DNA from: Bifidobacterium sp. 7101
GTDB lineage: Bacteria > Actinomycetota > Actinomycetes > Actinomycetales > Bifidobacteriaceae
Direction of reading: 5' to 3'
Length of the DNA: 64,000 nt
Assembly: GCF_000499285.1 (NCBI RefSeq)
Contig: NZ_AWUN01000006.1
Coordinates: 1 to 64,000, forward strand
Position numbers and translations under genes: made by a program. Of this stretch, positions 45,069 to 53,432 are shown piece by piece. A model generated the notes under the pieces. It ran no database searches and was not told the origin of the DNA. It saw nothing but the letters and a program-made list of their open reading frames with translations. Positions within the stretch are counted from its first letter, which is position 1; each line of letters opens with the position of its first letter.

Positions 45069-45737
45069 CTAATTACGGTGCTCCAGGACCTCGTCCACCA
45101 TCCCGTAATCCTTGGCCTGTTGGGCGGTCAAAATGGTGTCCACCTCGATGTCCTTGCGGATCTTTTCCACATCCTGACCGGTGTGCTTGGCCAGGGTCTC
45201 CTCCAGCCAGGTGCGCATGCGCAGCATTTCCTTGGCCTGGATCTCGATCTCAGTGGCCTTGCCGAAGTCCTGCTCCATAGCTGGCTGGTGGATGAGCACA
45301 CGGGCATTGGGCAGGATCAGGCGCTTGCCCTTGGTGCCGGCCGCTAGAAGAACGGCAGCAGCCGAAGCGGCCTGGCCCAGGCAAACAGTCTGCACATCGG
45401 GCTTGATGTACTGCATGGTGTCATAGATGGCGGTCATGGCCGTCATAGATCCCCCCGGCGAGTTGATGTAGATAATCACATCGCGGTTGGGATCCTGGCT
45501 CTCCAGAACCAGTAACTGGGCCATGATGTCGTCCGAGGAGGTGTCATCAACCTGGACGCCCATGAAGATGATTCTGTCGTCAAAGAGCCTGGTGTAGGGG
45601 TCCTGGCGCTTGTAACCGTAGGGGGTGCGCTCCTCGAACTGCGGCAGCACATAGCGGTCGGCGGGCATGGCGGCCAGGCCACGAGGGCCGGCCAGTCGAC
45701 GGGCCCGTGCTACGAATTGCGCTTCTTCAGATGCCAT
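45069..45737 (-). CDS. clpP2: ATP-dependent Clp protease proteolytic subunit (second copy)
   Basis: Serine peptidase forming mixed rings with ClpP1. The 222-residue protein has the catalytic Ser125 in LGQAASAAAVLLA, His150 in VLIHQP and Asp200 in IEVDTILTAQQA. The N-terminal extension of about 45 residues before DPYTRLFDDRIIF is typical of actinobacterial ClpP2. It begins nine bases after clpP1 ends, so the two subunits are produced together. Which of the pair is called P1 or P2 follows gene order and is a convention. Confidence 0.95.
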   Translation of the reverse strand: MASEEAQFVARARRLAGPRGLAAMPADRYVLPQFEERTPYGYKRQDPYTRLFDDRIIFMGVQVDDTSSDDIMAQLLVLESQDPNRDVIIYINSPGGSMTAMTAIYDTMQYIKPDVQTVCLGQAASAAAVLLAAGTKGKRLILPNARVLIHQPAMEQDFGKATEIEIQAKEMLRMRTWLEETLAKHTGQDVEKIRKDIEVDTILTAQQAKDYGMVDEVLEHRN

Positions 45738-45746
45738 GTGGAGTGC

Positions 45747-46364
45747 TCACTTCCCTTGATCCGCGGTCATAGTGCCGTGTGTGGTCACGATCCGGTCGAC
45801 AAAGCCGTACTCCAGGGCCTGCTGGGCCGTGAACCAGTGATCGTATTCGTTGTCCCGGTAGATCTCTTCCAGGGTGTGGCCGGTCTGCTCGGCCGTCAGC
45901 TGGGAGAGCGTGCGCTTCATGTCCATGATCAGCTCGGCGTTGATCCTGACATCAGTGGCTGTCCCTCCGACGCCGCCCGAAGGCTGATGCATGAGCACCC
46001 TTGCATGGGAGGTGACAAAGCGCTTGCCCTTGGCCCCGCTTGAGAGCAGGAACTGGCCCATGGATGCCGCCATGCCGACCGCGACCGTAGCCACGTCGGG
46101 CTCGATCAGCTGCATGGTGTCGTAGATGGCCATGCCGGCCGTAATGGAGCCGCCAGGCGAATTGATGTAGAGCCAGATATCCTTCTTGGGATCCTCGGCT
46201 GCCAGCATCAGCATCTGTGCGCAGATGACGTTGGCGTTGGCGTCCTTGACCTCGTCCCCCAGCCAGATGATCCTGTCCTTGAGCAGTCGGTTGAAGATGG
46301 GATCGGTCGGCGTGGGGGCCTCCCCCTCCTCCATCACAGGACTGGTTGCCAATGAGTTGTTCAC
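45747..46364 (-). CDS. clpP1: ATP-dependent Clp protease proteolytic subunit (first copy)
   Basis: The 205-residue peptidase subunit with Ser101 in [13 protein letters not shown], His126 in VLMHQPSGG and Asp175 in [15 protein letters not shown] 46364 lies five bases after AAGGAG; an open frame extends to 46466 but without a ribosome site. It is followed by clpP2 after nine bases. Upstream lies a long hairpin and tig. Actinobacterial clpP1P2 operons are often driven by ClgR, but no clear ClgR box was found here. Confidence 0.94.
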   Translation of the reverse strand: MNNSLATSPVMEEGEAPTPTDPIFNRLLKDRIIWLGDEVKDANANVICAQMLMLAAEDPKKDIWLYINSPGGSITAGMAIYDTMQLIEPDVATVAVGMAASMGQFLLSSGAKGKRFVTSHARVLMHQPSGGVGGTATDVRINAELIMDMKRTLSQLTAEQTGHTLEEIYRDNEYDHWFTAQQALEYGFVDRIVTTHGTMTADQGK

Positions 46365-46454
46365 CCTGTCTCCTTCGATAAACGTATCTGTATTGAGAGT
46401 AGCCCCCGCAATCGACGCAGCCACGGTCTTTCTGCTCTTTGCGCAACCGCTACG

Positions 46455-46498
46455 ACAGGGCCGCACCCAGGCTGTTACGCCACTGGGTGCGGCCCTGT
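46455..46498 (-). terminator. Long hairpin between tig and clpP1
   Basis: A 15-bp perfect stem (46455-46469 with 46484-46498, arms beginning ACAGGGCCGCAC) with a 14-base loop, 15 bases after the tig stop. No T tract follows on the minus strand, so it may be a processing or stability element, or a terminator of the U-poor kind described in actinobacteria. Confidence 0.55.
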
Positions 46499-46513
46499 TC
46501 GCTGCTTTGGAAG

Positions 46514-47890
46514 CTACTCCTTATCCTGGGAGAGCTGGTCAGCCACTTCAGCCGCGGCGGAGGCAGCCTGGACGCTCTCGTCCTGCTCCTCCTGGGCCTC
46601 GGGCTCATCCTCGCCCAGGAAGCGGCTCAGGTCCACCTCCTGGCCATCGGGATCCTTGAAGGTGACGGCCCGCATGCCGGCCAGCATGCCCTTGGAACGG
46701 CCGACCTCCTGCACAGCCGAACCCAGCTGGCCGTTGCGGACGATGCCGTTGATGAAGGCACTGGGATCCATGCCGTACTGCTGGGCGATGGAGGCCAGGA
46801 AGTTGGTCACGTCGGCCTGGCTGACCGTGATGCCCAGCTTCTCCGCCAGGGCGTCCAGGGTCATCTGGTCGCGCAGTTCCTTCTCCACGCTCTCCTCGGC
46901 CTCAGCCTTCTCGTCCTTGCTGGCCTTGTCGGGATCCTTGCCGGTGTTCTTAAGCTGATCGGTCACCATGGACTGCTTGATGCCCTTGGGCACCGGGATG
47001 TCCAGGCCGTCCTGGAGCTTGGCGATGAAGGCGTCGCGGGCGTCAGTGGCCTGCCGACCCTCGGCATCCACCTGGCACTGCTTGCGCACGTCCTCGCGCA
47101 GCTCCTCCAGGGTCTCGAACTCCGAGGCCTCCTTGGCGAACTCGTCGTCCAGGTCTGGCAGCTCCTCGGCCTTGACCGAGTTGACCTTGACCTTGATCTG
47201 GGCCTTCTCGCCCTGGTGCTCGCCGGCCTCCAGAGTGCCCTCGAAGGTGGTCTCTTCCCCGGCGGATAGCCCGTCCAGGGCCTCATCCAAGCCGTCCAGC
47301 ATGGTGTTGGAGCCCAGCTCGTAGCTGACCCCCTGCTGGGAGTCCACGGACTTTCCGTCGATGACGGCATCCAGGTCGATGTTGGCGTAGTCACCCTTGG
47401 TGGCGGGACGATCCACGCTGACCAGGGTGCCGAAGCGCTGACGCAGGTTGTCCAGACGCTTGTCCACGTCCTCGTCGGTGACGGCTGGCTTGGGGACCTC
47501 AATCTCCATGCCCTCGATATCGGGCAGCTCGAACTTTGGACGAATCTCCACCTCGGCGGTGAACTTGAGCTTGGTATCATCCTTGGCCGAGGAAGGAATG
47601 TCCTTGACGTCGATCTGCGGCTGGGCCATGGCGTGCAGCTGCTTCTCCTCCAGAGCCTTGGAGTAGAGCTCGGGCACGCCGGCGTTGACGGCTTCGCCCG
47701 CCACGCTGGCAAAGCCCACGCGCTGATCGATGATGGGTCCGGGCACATGGCCCTTGCGGAAGCCGGGGATGGTCACCTGCTTGCCGATCTCCTTACGGGC
47801 CTGATCCAGGTAGGGGTTCAGCTCATCGGGATCGACGGTGATGGTGAGCCTGACCTTGGTGGGCTCGAGGTTTCTGACGCTGATTTTCAC
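46514..47890 (-). CDS. tig: Trigger factor, ribosome-associated chaperone and peptidyl-prolyl isomerase
   Basis: Binds at the ribosome exit tunnel through its N-terminal domain, where [14 protein letters not shown] contains the GFRxGxxP ribosome-binding signature. The central FKBP-type domain spans roughly residues 155-240 ([35 protein letters not shown]), followed by the helical C-terminal chaperone domain and an acidic Glu/Gln tail. The GTG at 47890, six bases after GGAG, gives the canonical start [13 protein letters not shown]-like sequence and 458 residues. An upstream ATG at 47911 has no ribosome site. It lies directly before clpP1P2, a conserved arrangement. Confidence 0.95.
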   Translation of the reverse strand: MKISVRNLEPTKVRLTITVDPDELNPYLDQARKEIGKQVTIPGFRKGHVPGPIIDQRVGFASVAGEAVNAGVPELYSKALEEKQLHAMAQPQIDVKDIPSSAKDDTKLKFTAEVEIRPKFELPDIEGMEIEVPKPAVTDEDVDKRLDNLRQRFGTLVSVDRPATKGDYANIDLDAVIDGKSVDSQQGVSYELGSNTMLDGLDEALDGLSAGEETTFEGTLEAGEHQGEKAQIKVKVNSVKAEELPDLDDEFAKEASEFETLEELREDVRKQCQVDAEGRQATDARDAFIAKLQDGLDIPVPKGIKQSMVTDQLKNTGKDPDKASKDEKAEAEESVEKELRDQMTLDALAEKLGITVSQADVTNFLASIAQQYGMDPSAFINGIVRNGQLGSAVQEVGRSKGMLAGMRAVTFKDPDGQEVDLSRFLGEDEPEAQEEQDESVQAASAAAEVADQLSQDKE

Positions 47891-47939
47891 GCTGCGCTCC
47901 AATTCATCCAAACCGTTTGATCTGCCAGTAAGGCAACCG

Positions 47940-49226
47940 TTACATAATAGCGCGAGTCAGGGACTCTGACAGGAGCGAAACCTGCCAGGGCCGGGCGCCC
48001 TCCCGACGCAGGAAGTCGGCCACATCCCGCTTCTCTGGTTCGTCTGTCCAGCAGAGGTTGCGCAGGTAGCGGGGTTTGATCAGAATCTCGTCGGGGGTGT
48101 TGGTCCGGTGTCCCACTTCAGTCACCGCCTTGCGCGCCGCCTCCAGCCTGGCAAACCGGTCCGGGTGGCGGTGCCGCCAGACCTGCATCGACTTGGGGGC
48201 GTTGGTCTCCTCACACCGCGGTTTGGGAGGCACCGGCAGCTCTCCGGTAGGCAGACTCAGTGCTTCCAGAATGGCCTGTTTCCAGACCGAAGGCCTGACC
48301 CGGCGCTGGATGGGCGCATAGCGCTCGAACATGCGGTCCTGCTCGCCGCCGGTGTGGATTCTGACCCGCTCGTTCAAGGATCTGATTGCTCTGAATTGGG
48401 CGTTGTTATGCGGCTTGAGCCTGCCGGCCTCGATGATGGCCTTGTCTGGCAGAAGGAGGGTCGGAGCTATATCGTAGCGGCGGGCCAGCTGGTCTCGGGT
48501 GGTCCACAGGGAACGAGCCACAGCCAGGCCTCGACGATCATTGTGCAGGGCGTTGATATGCGAGATATGCCGCCAAGGCTGCTCAGGCTCCGGCTTGGGG
48601 ATTTTGCACTGCTCCAGCAGCCAGGCGAATTCCTGCCTGGCCCATTCATCCTTGCCGTGACGGCGCAGATCCTCCAGCTCGCGCGACCGCAACTGATCCA
48701 GCAGCTCCACGTCCAAGGCGGCGTAATTGCGCCAATCACGCGGCAGCGGTCGGTAGGACCAGTCCGCTGCAGAGTGCTCCTTTGCCAGCGTCAGACCCAG
48801 ATAGTGCGCAGTCACTGCAGACAGACCGTAATGCCCAAGGTTGAGCATCCTGGCCGCCAGCTCGGTGTCGAAGAGCGATGAGGGCCTCATACCCAATGCA
48901 TAGAAGCCAGGCAGATCCTGAGGGGAGTCATGAATGATCCATTGGGACCCATCGACAGCCTTATTGAATTCCGACCAGTCACAGCCCGCCTGCATCAGAG
49001 CCGGTGGGTCCAGAAGGAATATCCCCGCCCCCTGGCGCTTGAACTGGACCAGATAGTCGTCGTGGCCATATCGGAAGCCCGAGGCCCGTTCAGCATCCGC
49101 GGCCAGCGCACCGCTGCCCTGGGACAGCATTCGACAGGCCCGGCGGTATCCGGCCATATCGTCGATGACCGACGGCACACCCTGGGCGGGCTCTGAAAGC
49201 AGCTGCGTCTTAGGCTCCGTGGTCAC
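47940..49226 (-). CDS. rnd: Ribonuclease D-like 3'-5' exonuclease with HRDC domain
   Basis: A 428-residue DEDD-family exonuclease, probably in tRNA 3' processing or stable RNA turnover. Exo I holds Asp44 and Glu46 (AADAERASGFRYG), Exo II lies in WIIHDSPQDLPGFYALG followed by SSLFDTELAARML, and Exo III is WRNYAALDVELLDQL with Tyr and Asp of the DEDDy type. An HRDC domain follows (about residues 220-300, with LWTTRDQLARRYDIAPTLLLPDKAI). The start GTG 49226 follows AGAGG. It lies 49 bases upstream of tig on the same strand. Confidence 0.88.
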   Translation of the reverse strand: MTTEPKTQLLSEPAQGVPSVIDDMAGYRRACRMLSQGSGALAADAERASGFRYGHDDYLVQFKRQGAGIFLLDPPALMQAGCDWSEFNKAVDGSQWIIHDSPQDLPGFYALGMRPSSLFDTELAARMLNLGHYGLSAVTAHYLGLTLAKEHSAADWSYRPLPRDWRNYAALDVELLDQLRSRELEDLRRHGKDEWARQEFAWLLEQCKIPKPEPEQPWRHISHINALHNDRRGLAVARSLWTTRDQLARRYDIAPTLLLPDKAIIEAGRLKPHNNAQFRAIRSLNERVRIHTGGEQDRMFERYAPIQRRVRPSVWKQAILEALSLPTGELPVPPKPRCEETNAPKSMQVWRHRHPDRFARLEAARKAVTEVGHRTNTPDEILIKPRYLRNLCWTDEPEKRDVADFLRREGARPWQVSLLSESLTRAIM

Positions 49227-49376
49227 CTGCGCTCAACCTCTTTTGTAGTTTGTCTTCCATCACGACACCGGGCCGACCGGCCCGGAAAACACACGCCTGA
49301 AAGCATAGTCCATGCCCTCAACCCACCGATAATCCCTTGCTGAACAGACTTCGTCAATAATTTATCGATTTGCAGG

Positions 49377-49472
49377 GTCGGCCATTTACCAAGCTGGTCA
49401 TTCAGCCTGCCAAACATCCGGCCAGTCTGTCATTCAATAGGTCTGACATTCAGTAAGTCTGACATTCGCTGA
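49377..49472. repeat. Degenerate tandem array, six units of 16 bp
   Basis: Units start at 49377, 49393, 49409, 49425, 49441 and 49457. The last three are close copies (GTCTGTCATTCAATAG, GTCTGACATTCAGTAA, GTCTGACATTCGCTGA). The first three are decayed: unit 1 agrees with the fifth unit at about 11 of 16 positions, and unit 2 keeps GTCATTCA in register. The third unit is barely recognisable. The core is GTCTGACATTCA. It sits upstream of rnd and downstream of the pflA terminator. Confidence 0.65.
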
Positions 49473-49500
49473 TTGGCGACTGGCCTTCGCCGGAGCAAAC

Positions 49501-49530
49501 AAAACTCCCCACGACATCTGCCGTGGGGAG
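49501..49530 (-). terminator. Intrinsic terminator of pflA
   Basis: CTCCCCACG (49505-49513) pairs with CGTGGGGAG (49522-49530), 8-base loop, followed on the minus strand by TTTTGTTTG. Confidence 0.9.
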
Positions 49531-49593
49531 GCACAAGAGAATCATCCGGATTCCTACCCGGTCCACACAGGAACCAGATTGGGGTTAAGAGGC

Positions 49594-50475
49594 TTAGTAG
49601 ACCACGAAGCCGTGGGCCTCCAGCTGCTTCTTGACCCGATCCTTCAGGGCCGCGGAAGGACCTTTGGCATCCTCCAGCGGGTAGGGAATGCGCAGTTCAT
49701 GCCACTTGGGCCGTCCAAGCTGATGGAAGGGAAGCACATCAATGTGCTCGATAGCATCCTTGAACTGTTCGCACACCCGAGCGACATTCTCGACGTTCTC
49801 CTCGGAGTCGGTCAGCCCCGGCACCAGCACGAAGCGAACCCAGATCTTGCTGCCACGGGCAGCCAGACGCTTGCCGAATTCGATTGTTGGGGCCAGCGTA
49901 CCGCCAGTCACCCTCTTGTAGGTGGTCTCGTCACCGGATTTGACATCAAGCAGGCACAGGTCGATATCGTCAATCATGGCATCGGTGTAGTTGCGATTGA
50001 GGAAGCCCGAGGTGTCGAGGCAGGTGTGGACGCCCATCTCCTTGGCAGCTCGAAAGACGCGTGATACAAAGGCTGCCTGCATCATGGACTCGCCGCCGCT
50101 GAAGGTGATTCCTCCGCCGGTGCTCTTGAAGAGGTCCTGGTAGCGGGCCACCTTGTCGATCATGGCCTGCAGGTATACGGGCTGGCCATCGCGCATCTTC
50201 CAGGTATCAGGATTCTGGCAGTATTGGCAGCGCAGGGGGCATCCACTCATGAAGACGGTCATCCTTGTGCCCGGCCCGTCCACTGAGGTGTTGATGTCCC
50301 AGGAGTGAACAAATCCGATGTCGCCCGTGCGCAGGGCATTCATGCGGTCGTGCCGGTCCAGTCCAATGGGCGATTCGAACCCCGAAAGGCCGCCCATCAG
50401 GGTCTGGCTCTGGTAGACCTTTGATTCCTTGAGCATATGCGGCTGTGTGGTATGGAAGGTGGTGGTCTCCGTCAT
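49594..50475 (-). CDS. pflA: Pyruvate formate-lyase activating enzyme
   Basis: Radical SAM enzyme that installs the glycyl radical on PflB. The 293-residue protein carries the [4Fe-4S] motif C-x3-C-x2-C at Cys79, Cys83 and Cys86 (GCPLRCQYCQNP), then ITFSGGESMMQAAF and LLDVKS typical of the family. The N-terminal 45 residues before TGDIGFVHSWDI are longer than in E. coli PflA. ATG 50475 follows GGAGG by five to six bases; the longer frame to 50538 was rejected. It lies downstream of pflB across a strong hairpin. Confidence 0.95.
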   Translation of the reverse strand: MTETTTFHTTQPHMLKESKVYQSQTLMGGLSGFESPIGLDRHDRMNALRTGDIGFVHSWDINTSVDGPGTRMTVFMSGCPLRCQYCQNPDTWKMRDGQPVYLQAMIDKVARYQDLFKSTGGGITFSGGESMMQAAFVSRVFRAAKEMGVHTCLDTSGFLNRNYTDAMIDDIDLCLLDVKSGDETTYKRVTGGTLAPTIEFGKRLAARGSKIWVRFVLVPGLTDSEENVENVARVCEQFKDAIEHIDVLPFHQLGRPKWHELRIPYPLEDAKGPSAALKDRVKKQLEAHGFVVY

Positions 50476-50496
50476 CGGATCCTCCTGAAAAAGACG

Positions 50497-50529
50497 AAAA
50501 GGGGGCGGGGCCTTGGTGCGCCCCGCCCC
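50497..50529 (-). terminator. Intrinsic terminator or attenuator between pflB and pflA
   Basis: GGGGCGGGGC (50502-50511) pairs with GCCCCGCCCC (50520-50529), 8-base loop. The minus strand continues CTTTTCGTCTTTTTC into the pflA ribosome site. It would uncouple abundant pflB mRNA from pflA by partial termination. Confidence 0.8.
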
Positions 50530-50572
50530 ATGATTCACCGTCTCATCAACGGTTGACTATCGCACAGGGCGA

Positions 50573-52948
50573 TCAGTCGGTCACCGCGCCCTGGTGGAAG
50601 GTGCGGGAGATCACGTCGAGCTGCTGCTCGCGGGTCAGCTTGACGAAGTTGACCGCGTAGCCCGAGACGCGCACGGTCAGGTGCGGGTACTTCTCGGGGT
50701 GCTCGACAGCATCCTCCAGCTGCTCCTTGCGCAGGACGTTGATGTTGGCGTGGTAGAGCCCATGGCCGTTGCCGGCATCCAGGATGCCCACCAGGTTGTT
50801 GATGCGCTCATCCTCGTCACGGCCCAGGCCGTCAGGGGTGATCGTGTTGGTCAGCGAGATGCCGTCCAGAGCGTCGTCGTAGTCGATCTTGCCCACGGAG
50901 AACATCGAAGGCAGCATGCCGTGCGAATCCATGCCGTTCTCGGGGTTTGCACCGGGAGCGTACGGGGTGCCCTTCTTGTGGCCAGAGGGGAAGGACCCGG
51001 TGTTCTTGCCATACTCCACGTTGGAGGTGATGGTCAGGATGGACTGGGTCGGCACAGCGCCACGGTAGACAGGCAGGCGCTTGATCTGGCCCATAACGGT
51101 GGACACTGTCCACTTGGCCAGGTCGTCGGCGCGATCATCATCGTTGCCGTAGATCGGGAACTCACCGACGGTCTTGTAGTTGACGATCAGGTCGTCGTCA
51201 GCGCCCTCGACATACTCCGGGGTGCCCTTGGCATCCTTGTTGTAGATCGGGTAGACCTTGGCGTACTTGATAGCCGACAGGGAGTCAGCGGCGATGGACA
51301 GGCCGGACATGCCGCAACCCAGGGTGCGGTAGACCTCCTTGTCGTGCAGGGCCATCTCAATGGACTCATAGTCGTACTTATCGTGCATGTAGTGGATGAT
51401 GTTCAGAGCCTCGACGTAGGTCTCGCTCAGCCACTCCAAGGCCTTCTCGTAGTTGTCCTTGACCTCCTGGAAGTCCAGAGAACCGTCTTCCTTGGGGGTG
51501 ACAGGCTTGATTACGTCCTTGTCGATGACCTGCATGCCGGTCATCTCGTCACGGCCGCCGTTCATGGCGTAGAGCAGGGCCTTGGCGGAGTTGACACGGG
51601 CGCCGAAGAACTGCATCTGCTTGCCGACCCTCATGGGGGACACGCAGCAGGCGATGGCAGCGTCATCGCCCCAGTGGGCGCGAATGTCCTTGTCGGACTC
51701 GTACTGGATGGCGGAGGTGTCGATGGAGATACGGGCGCAGAAGCGCTTGTAGCCCTCGGGCAGCTTCGGATCCCAGAAGATGGTGATGTTGGGCTCAGGG
51801 CCGGGTCCAAGGTGCTCCAGAGTCAGGGTAGCCAGCAAACGGAAGGAGGTCTTGGTGACCATGGGCCTGCCGTCGTCGCCGAAACCGGCATCTGACCAGG
51901 TGGCCCAGTAGGGGTCGCCCGAGAAGATGTTGTCGTAGTCCTTGGTCCGCAGGAAGCGCACGATGCGCAGCTTCATCACGATGTTGTCGATGATTTCCTG
52001 GGCATCGGTCTCGTCGATCAGGCCAGCGGCCAGATCACGCTCGAAGTAGACGTCGAAGAAGGCGGACAGACGGCCGATGGACATGGCGGCGCCGTCCTGG
52101 CTCTTGACCGAGGCCAGGTAGGCCATATAGGTCCACTGGACAGCTTCCTTGGCGTTCATGGCAGGACGGCTCAGATCCAGACCGTACTCCTTGCCCAGGG
52201 TCAGCAGCTGCTTCAGAGCCTTGATCTGCTCGGCGTGCTCCTCGCGGAAGCGAATCCAGTGCTCAATCTCTTCCTCGGTGAAGTCGTTGCGGTAAGGAAT
52301 CGAATCCTTGTCGGCCTTCTTGCGTGCAATCAGTTCGTCGATGCCGTACAGGGCCACACGACGGTAGTCGCCAATGATACGGCCACGGCCGTAGGCATCG
52401 GGCAGACCAGTCAGAATCTTATTGTGGCGGGCCAGCTTGATCCTCTTGGTGTAGACGTCGAAGACGCCATCGTTGTGGGTCTTGCGATACCGGGTGAAGA
52501 TCTTCTTGACCTCGGGGTCGGGCTCCTTGCCGGCCTCCTTGAGGGCCTGCTCAACCATGCGCCAGCCGCCGTAGGGCATCATCGCACGCTTGCAGGGAAC
52601 GTCGGTCTGCATGCCGACAATCACGTCGTCTTGGGTCTCGCCGGCAGGCTTGCCGTCGATGTATCCGGCCGGGAAGGCATCAATGCCCGCCGGGGTGTGG
52701 GTGTCCACGTCGTAAACGCGCTGCTTACGCTCTACGGCAAGGAAATTGTCATCCAGGTAGTTCCACAGGAACTTGGTCTTCTCCGTGGCCGGTGCCAGGA
52801 AGGATTCATCACCGGTGTACGGAGTGTAGTTCTTTTGAATGAAGTCGCGAACGTCGATGTCTTTCTTCCAGTCCTCGCCCTTGAAGCCCTTCCAAGCCTT
52901 GGCTTGCAGCTCTGCGGGAGAGACGGTATTGGTCTCAACTGCTGTCAT
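50573..52948 (-). CDS. pflB: Formate C-acetyltransferase (pyruvate formate-lyase)
   Basis: Anaerobic conversion of pyruvate and CoA to acetyl-CoA and formate; in bifidobacteria it branches acetyl-CoA toward ethanol and extra ATP. The 791-residue protein has the catalytic cysteine pair Cys434-Cys435 in [12 protein letters not shown] and the glycyl-radical residue Gly763 in [10 protein letters not shown] near the C-terminus. AAGGAG lies six bases before ATG 52948; an in-frame TTG at 52954 is too close. A -10 TATACT and a CRP-like site lie upstream, and a terminator-like hairpin lies before pflA. Confidence 0.97.
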   Translation of the reverse strand: MTAVETNTVSPAELQAKAWKGFKGEDWKKDIDVRDFIQKNYTPYTGDESFLAPATEKTKFLWNYLDDNFLAVERKQRVYDVDTHTPAGIDAFPAGYIDGKPAGETQDDVIVGMQTDVPCKRAMMPYGGWRMVEQALKEAGKEPDPEVKKIFTRYRKTHNDGVFDVYTKRIKLARHNKILTGLPDAYGRGRIIGDYRRVALYGIDELIARKKADKDSIPYRNDFTEEEIEHWIRFREEHAEQIKALKQLLTLGKEYGLDLSRPAMNAKEAVQWTYMAYLASVKSQDGAAMSIGRLSAFFDVYFERDLAAGLIDETDAQEIIDNIVMKLRIVRFLRTKDYDNIFSGDPYWATWSDAGFGDDGRPMVTKTSFRLLATLTLEHLGPGPEPNITIFWDPKLPEGYKRFCARISIDTSAIQYESDKDIRAHWGDDAAIACCVSPMRVGKQMQFFGARVNSAKALLYAMNGGRDEMTGMQVIDKDVIKPVTPKEDGSLDFQEVKDNYEKALEWLSETYVEALNIIHYMHDKYDYESIEMALHDKEVYRTLGCGMSGLSIAADSLSAIKYAKVYPIYNKDAKGTPEYVEGADDDLIVNYKTVGEFPIYGNDDDRADDLAKWTVSTVMGQIKRLPVYRGAVPTQSILTITSNVEYGKNTGSFPSGHKKGTPYAPGANPENGMDSHGMLPSMFSVGKIDYDDALDGISLTNTITPDGLGRDEDERINNLVGILDAGNGHGLYHANINVLRKEQLEDAVEHPEKYPHLTVRVSGYAVNFVKLTREQQLDVISRTFHQGAVTD

Positions 52949-53004
52949 AGTCAACTCCTTGTTGATATGGTCAATGGCGCTTCCTCACACCACTGTCACT
53001 TTCA

Positions 53005-53010
53005 AGTATA
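53005..53010 (-). promoter_or_regulatory. Candidate -10 element of pflB
   Basis: TATACT on the minus strand (53010-53005), placing transcription start near 52998 and a leader of about 50 bases. No good -35 is found at 16-18 bases, as expected for an activator-dependent promoter. Confidence 0.45.
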
Positions 53011-53043
53011 CGGTGCGCATTACCACGGGAAACAGAATCGCGA

Positions 53044-53059
53044 CGTGAGCTATATCACA
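53044..53059. promoter_or_regulatory. CRP/GlxR-like binding site upstream of pflB
   Basis: On the minus strand TGTGATATAGCTCACG; the other strand reads CGTGAGCTATATCACA. This differs from TGTGA-N6-TCACA at one position and has the central TA of the actinobacterial GlxR consensus. It is centred about 53 bases upstream of the predicted pflB transcription start. Confidence 0.55.
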
Positions 53060-53190
53060 CTGCAAACAGACTCGCAATGGGCGCCACGCCCATATCTTGC
53101 GAGCGCGCCCGGTGCACCGCCTGAGTACCGATCCGTTCTGATTGCATAGCCAACCGGTCGCCAGCGCTGATTGCCGATTCATCGCGAGCT

Positions 53191-53427
53191 TCATCTGTCA
53201 GCTGATGACTGTCCCTGCCCAGGATCTCCCTCCCAGGCCTGCCGCCAACGACGGTCTTCTTCATCCCATTCCTTGTTCCTGCGCTTGGCGATCTTCCAGG
53301 CATCAAGGGCCTCCTGCCTGCTACGGTAGGGGCCCATCCGCCTGTCCTGGGGAGACAGCTTGCCCTGCTCGGGTCTGCCGGTGACGGTGTTGAAGTACCA
53401 GGCCGTCCGCTCCTGTTCGGAACCCAT
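53191..53427 (-). CDS. Small SPOR-like protein of unknown function
   Basis: A 78-residue hydrophilic protein starting at ATG 53427, six bases after the nadE stop. It has the pattern TAWYFNTVTGRPEQGKLSPQDRRMGPYRSRQEALDAWKIAKRRNKEWDEED. The aromatic start, the GPY-R-S-R-QEA-AW segment and the length match a small family often seen in Actinobacteria as methionine-aminopeptidase- or SPOR-related short proteins of unknown role. No membrane segment. The longer open frame to 53529 overlaps nadE and lacks a ribosome site. Probably co-transcribed with nadE. Confidence 0.7.
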   Translation of the reverse strand: MGSEQERTAWYFNTVTGRPEQGKLSPQDRRMGPYRSRQEALDAWKIAKRRNKEWDEEDRRWRQAWEGDPGQGQSSADR

Positions 53428-53432
53428 AGCGA

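Larger units (their letters stand above)
49227..49593. other. Non-coding region between rnd and pflA
   Basis: 367 bases with no convincing gene. From left to right it holds the upstream region of rnd, a degenerate tandem array of 16-base units (49377-49472) and the pflA terminator (49501-49530). Confidence 0.6.
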
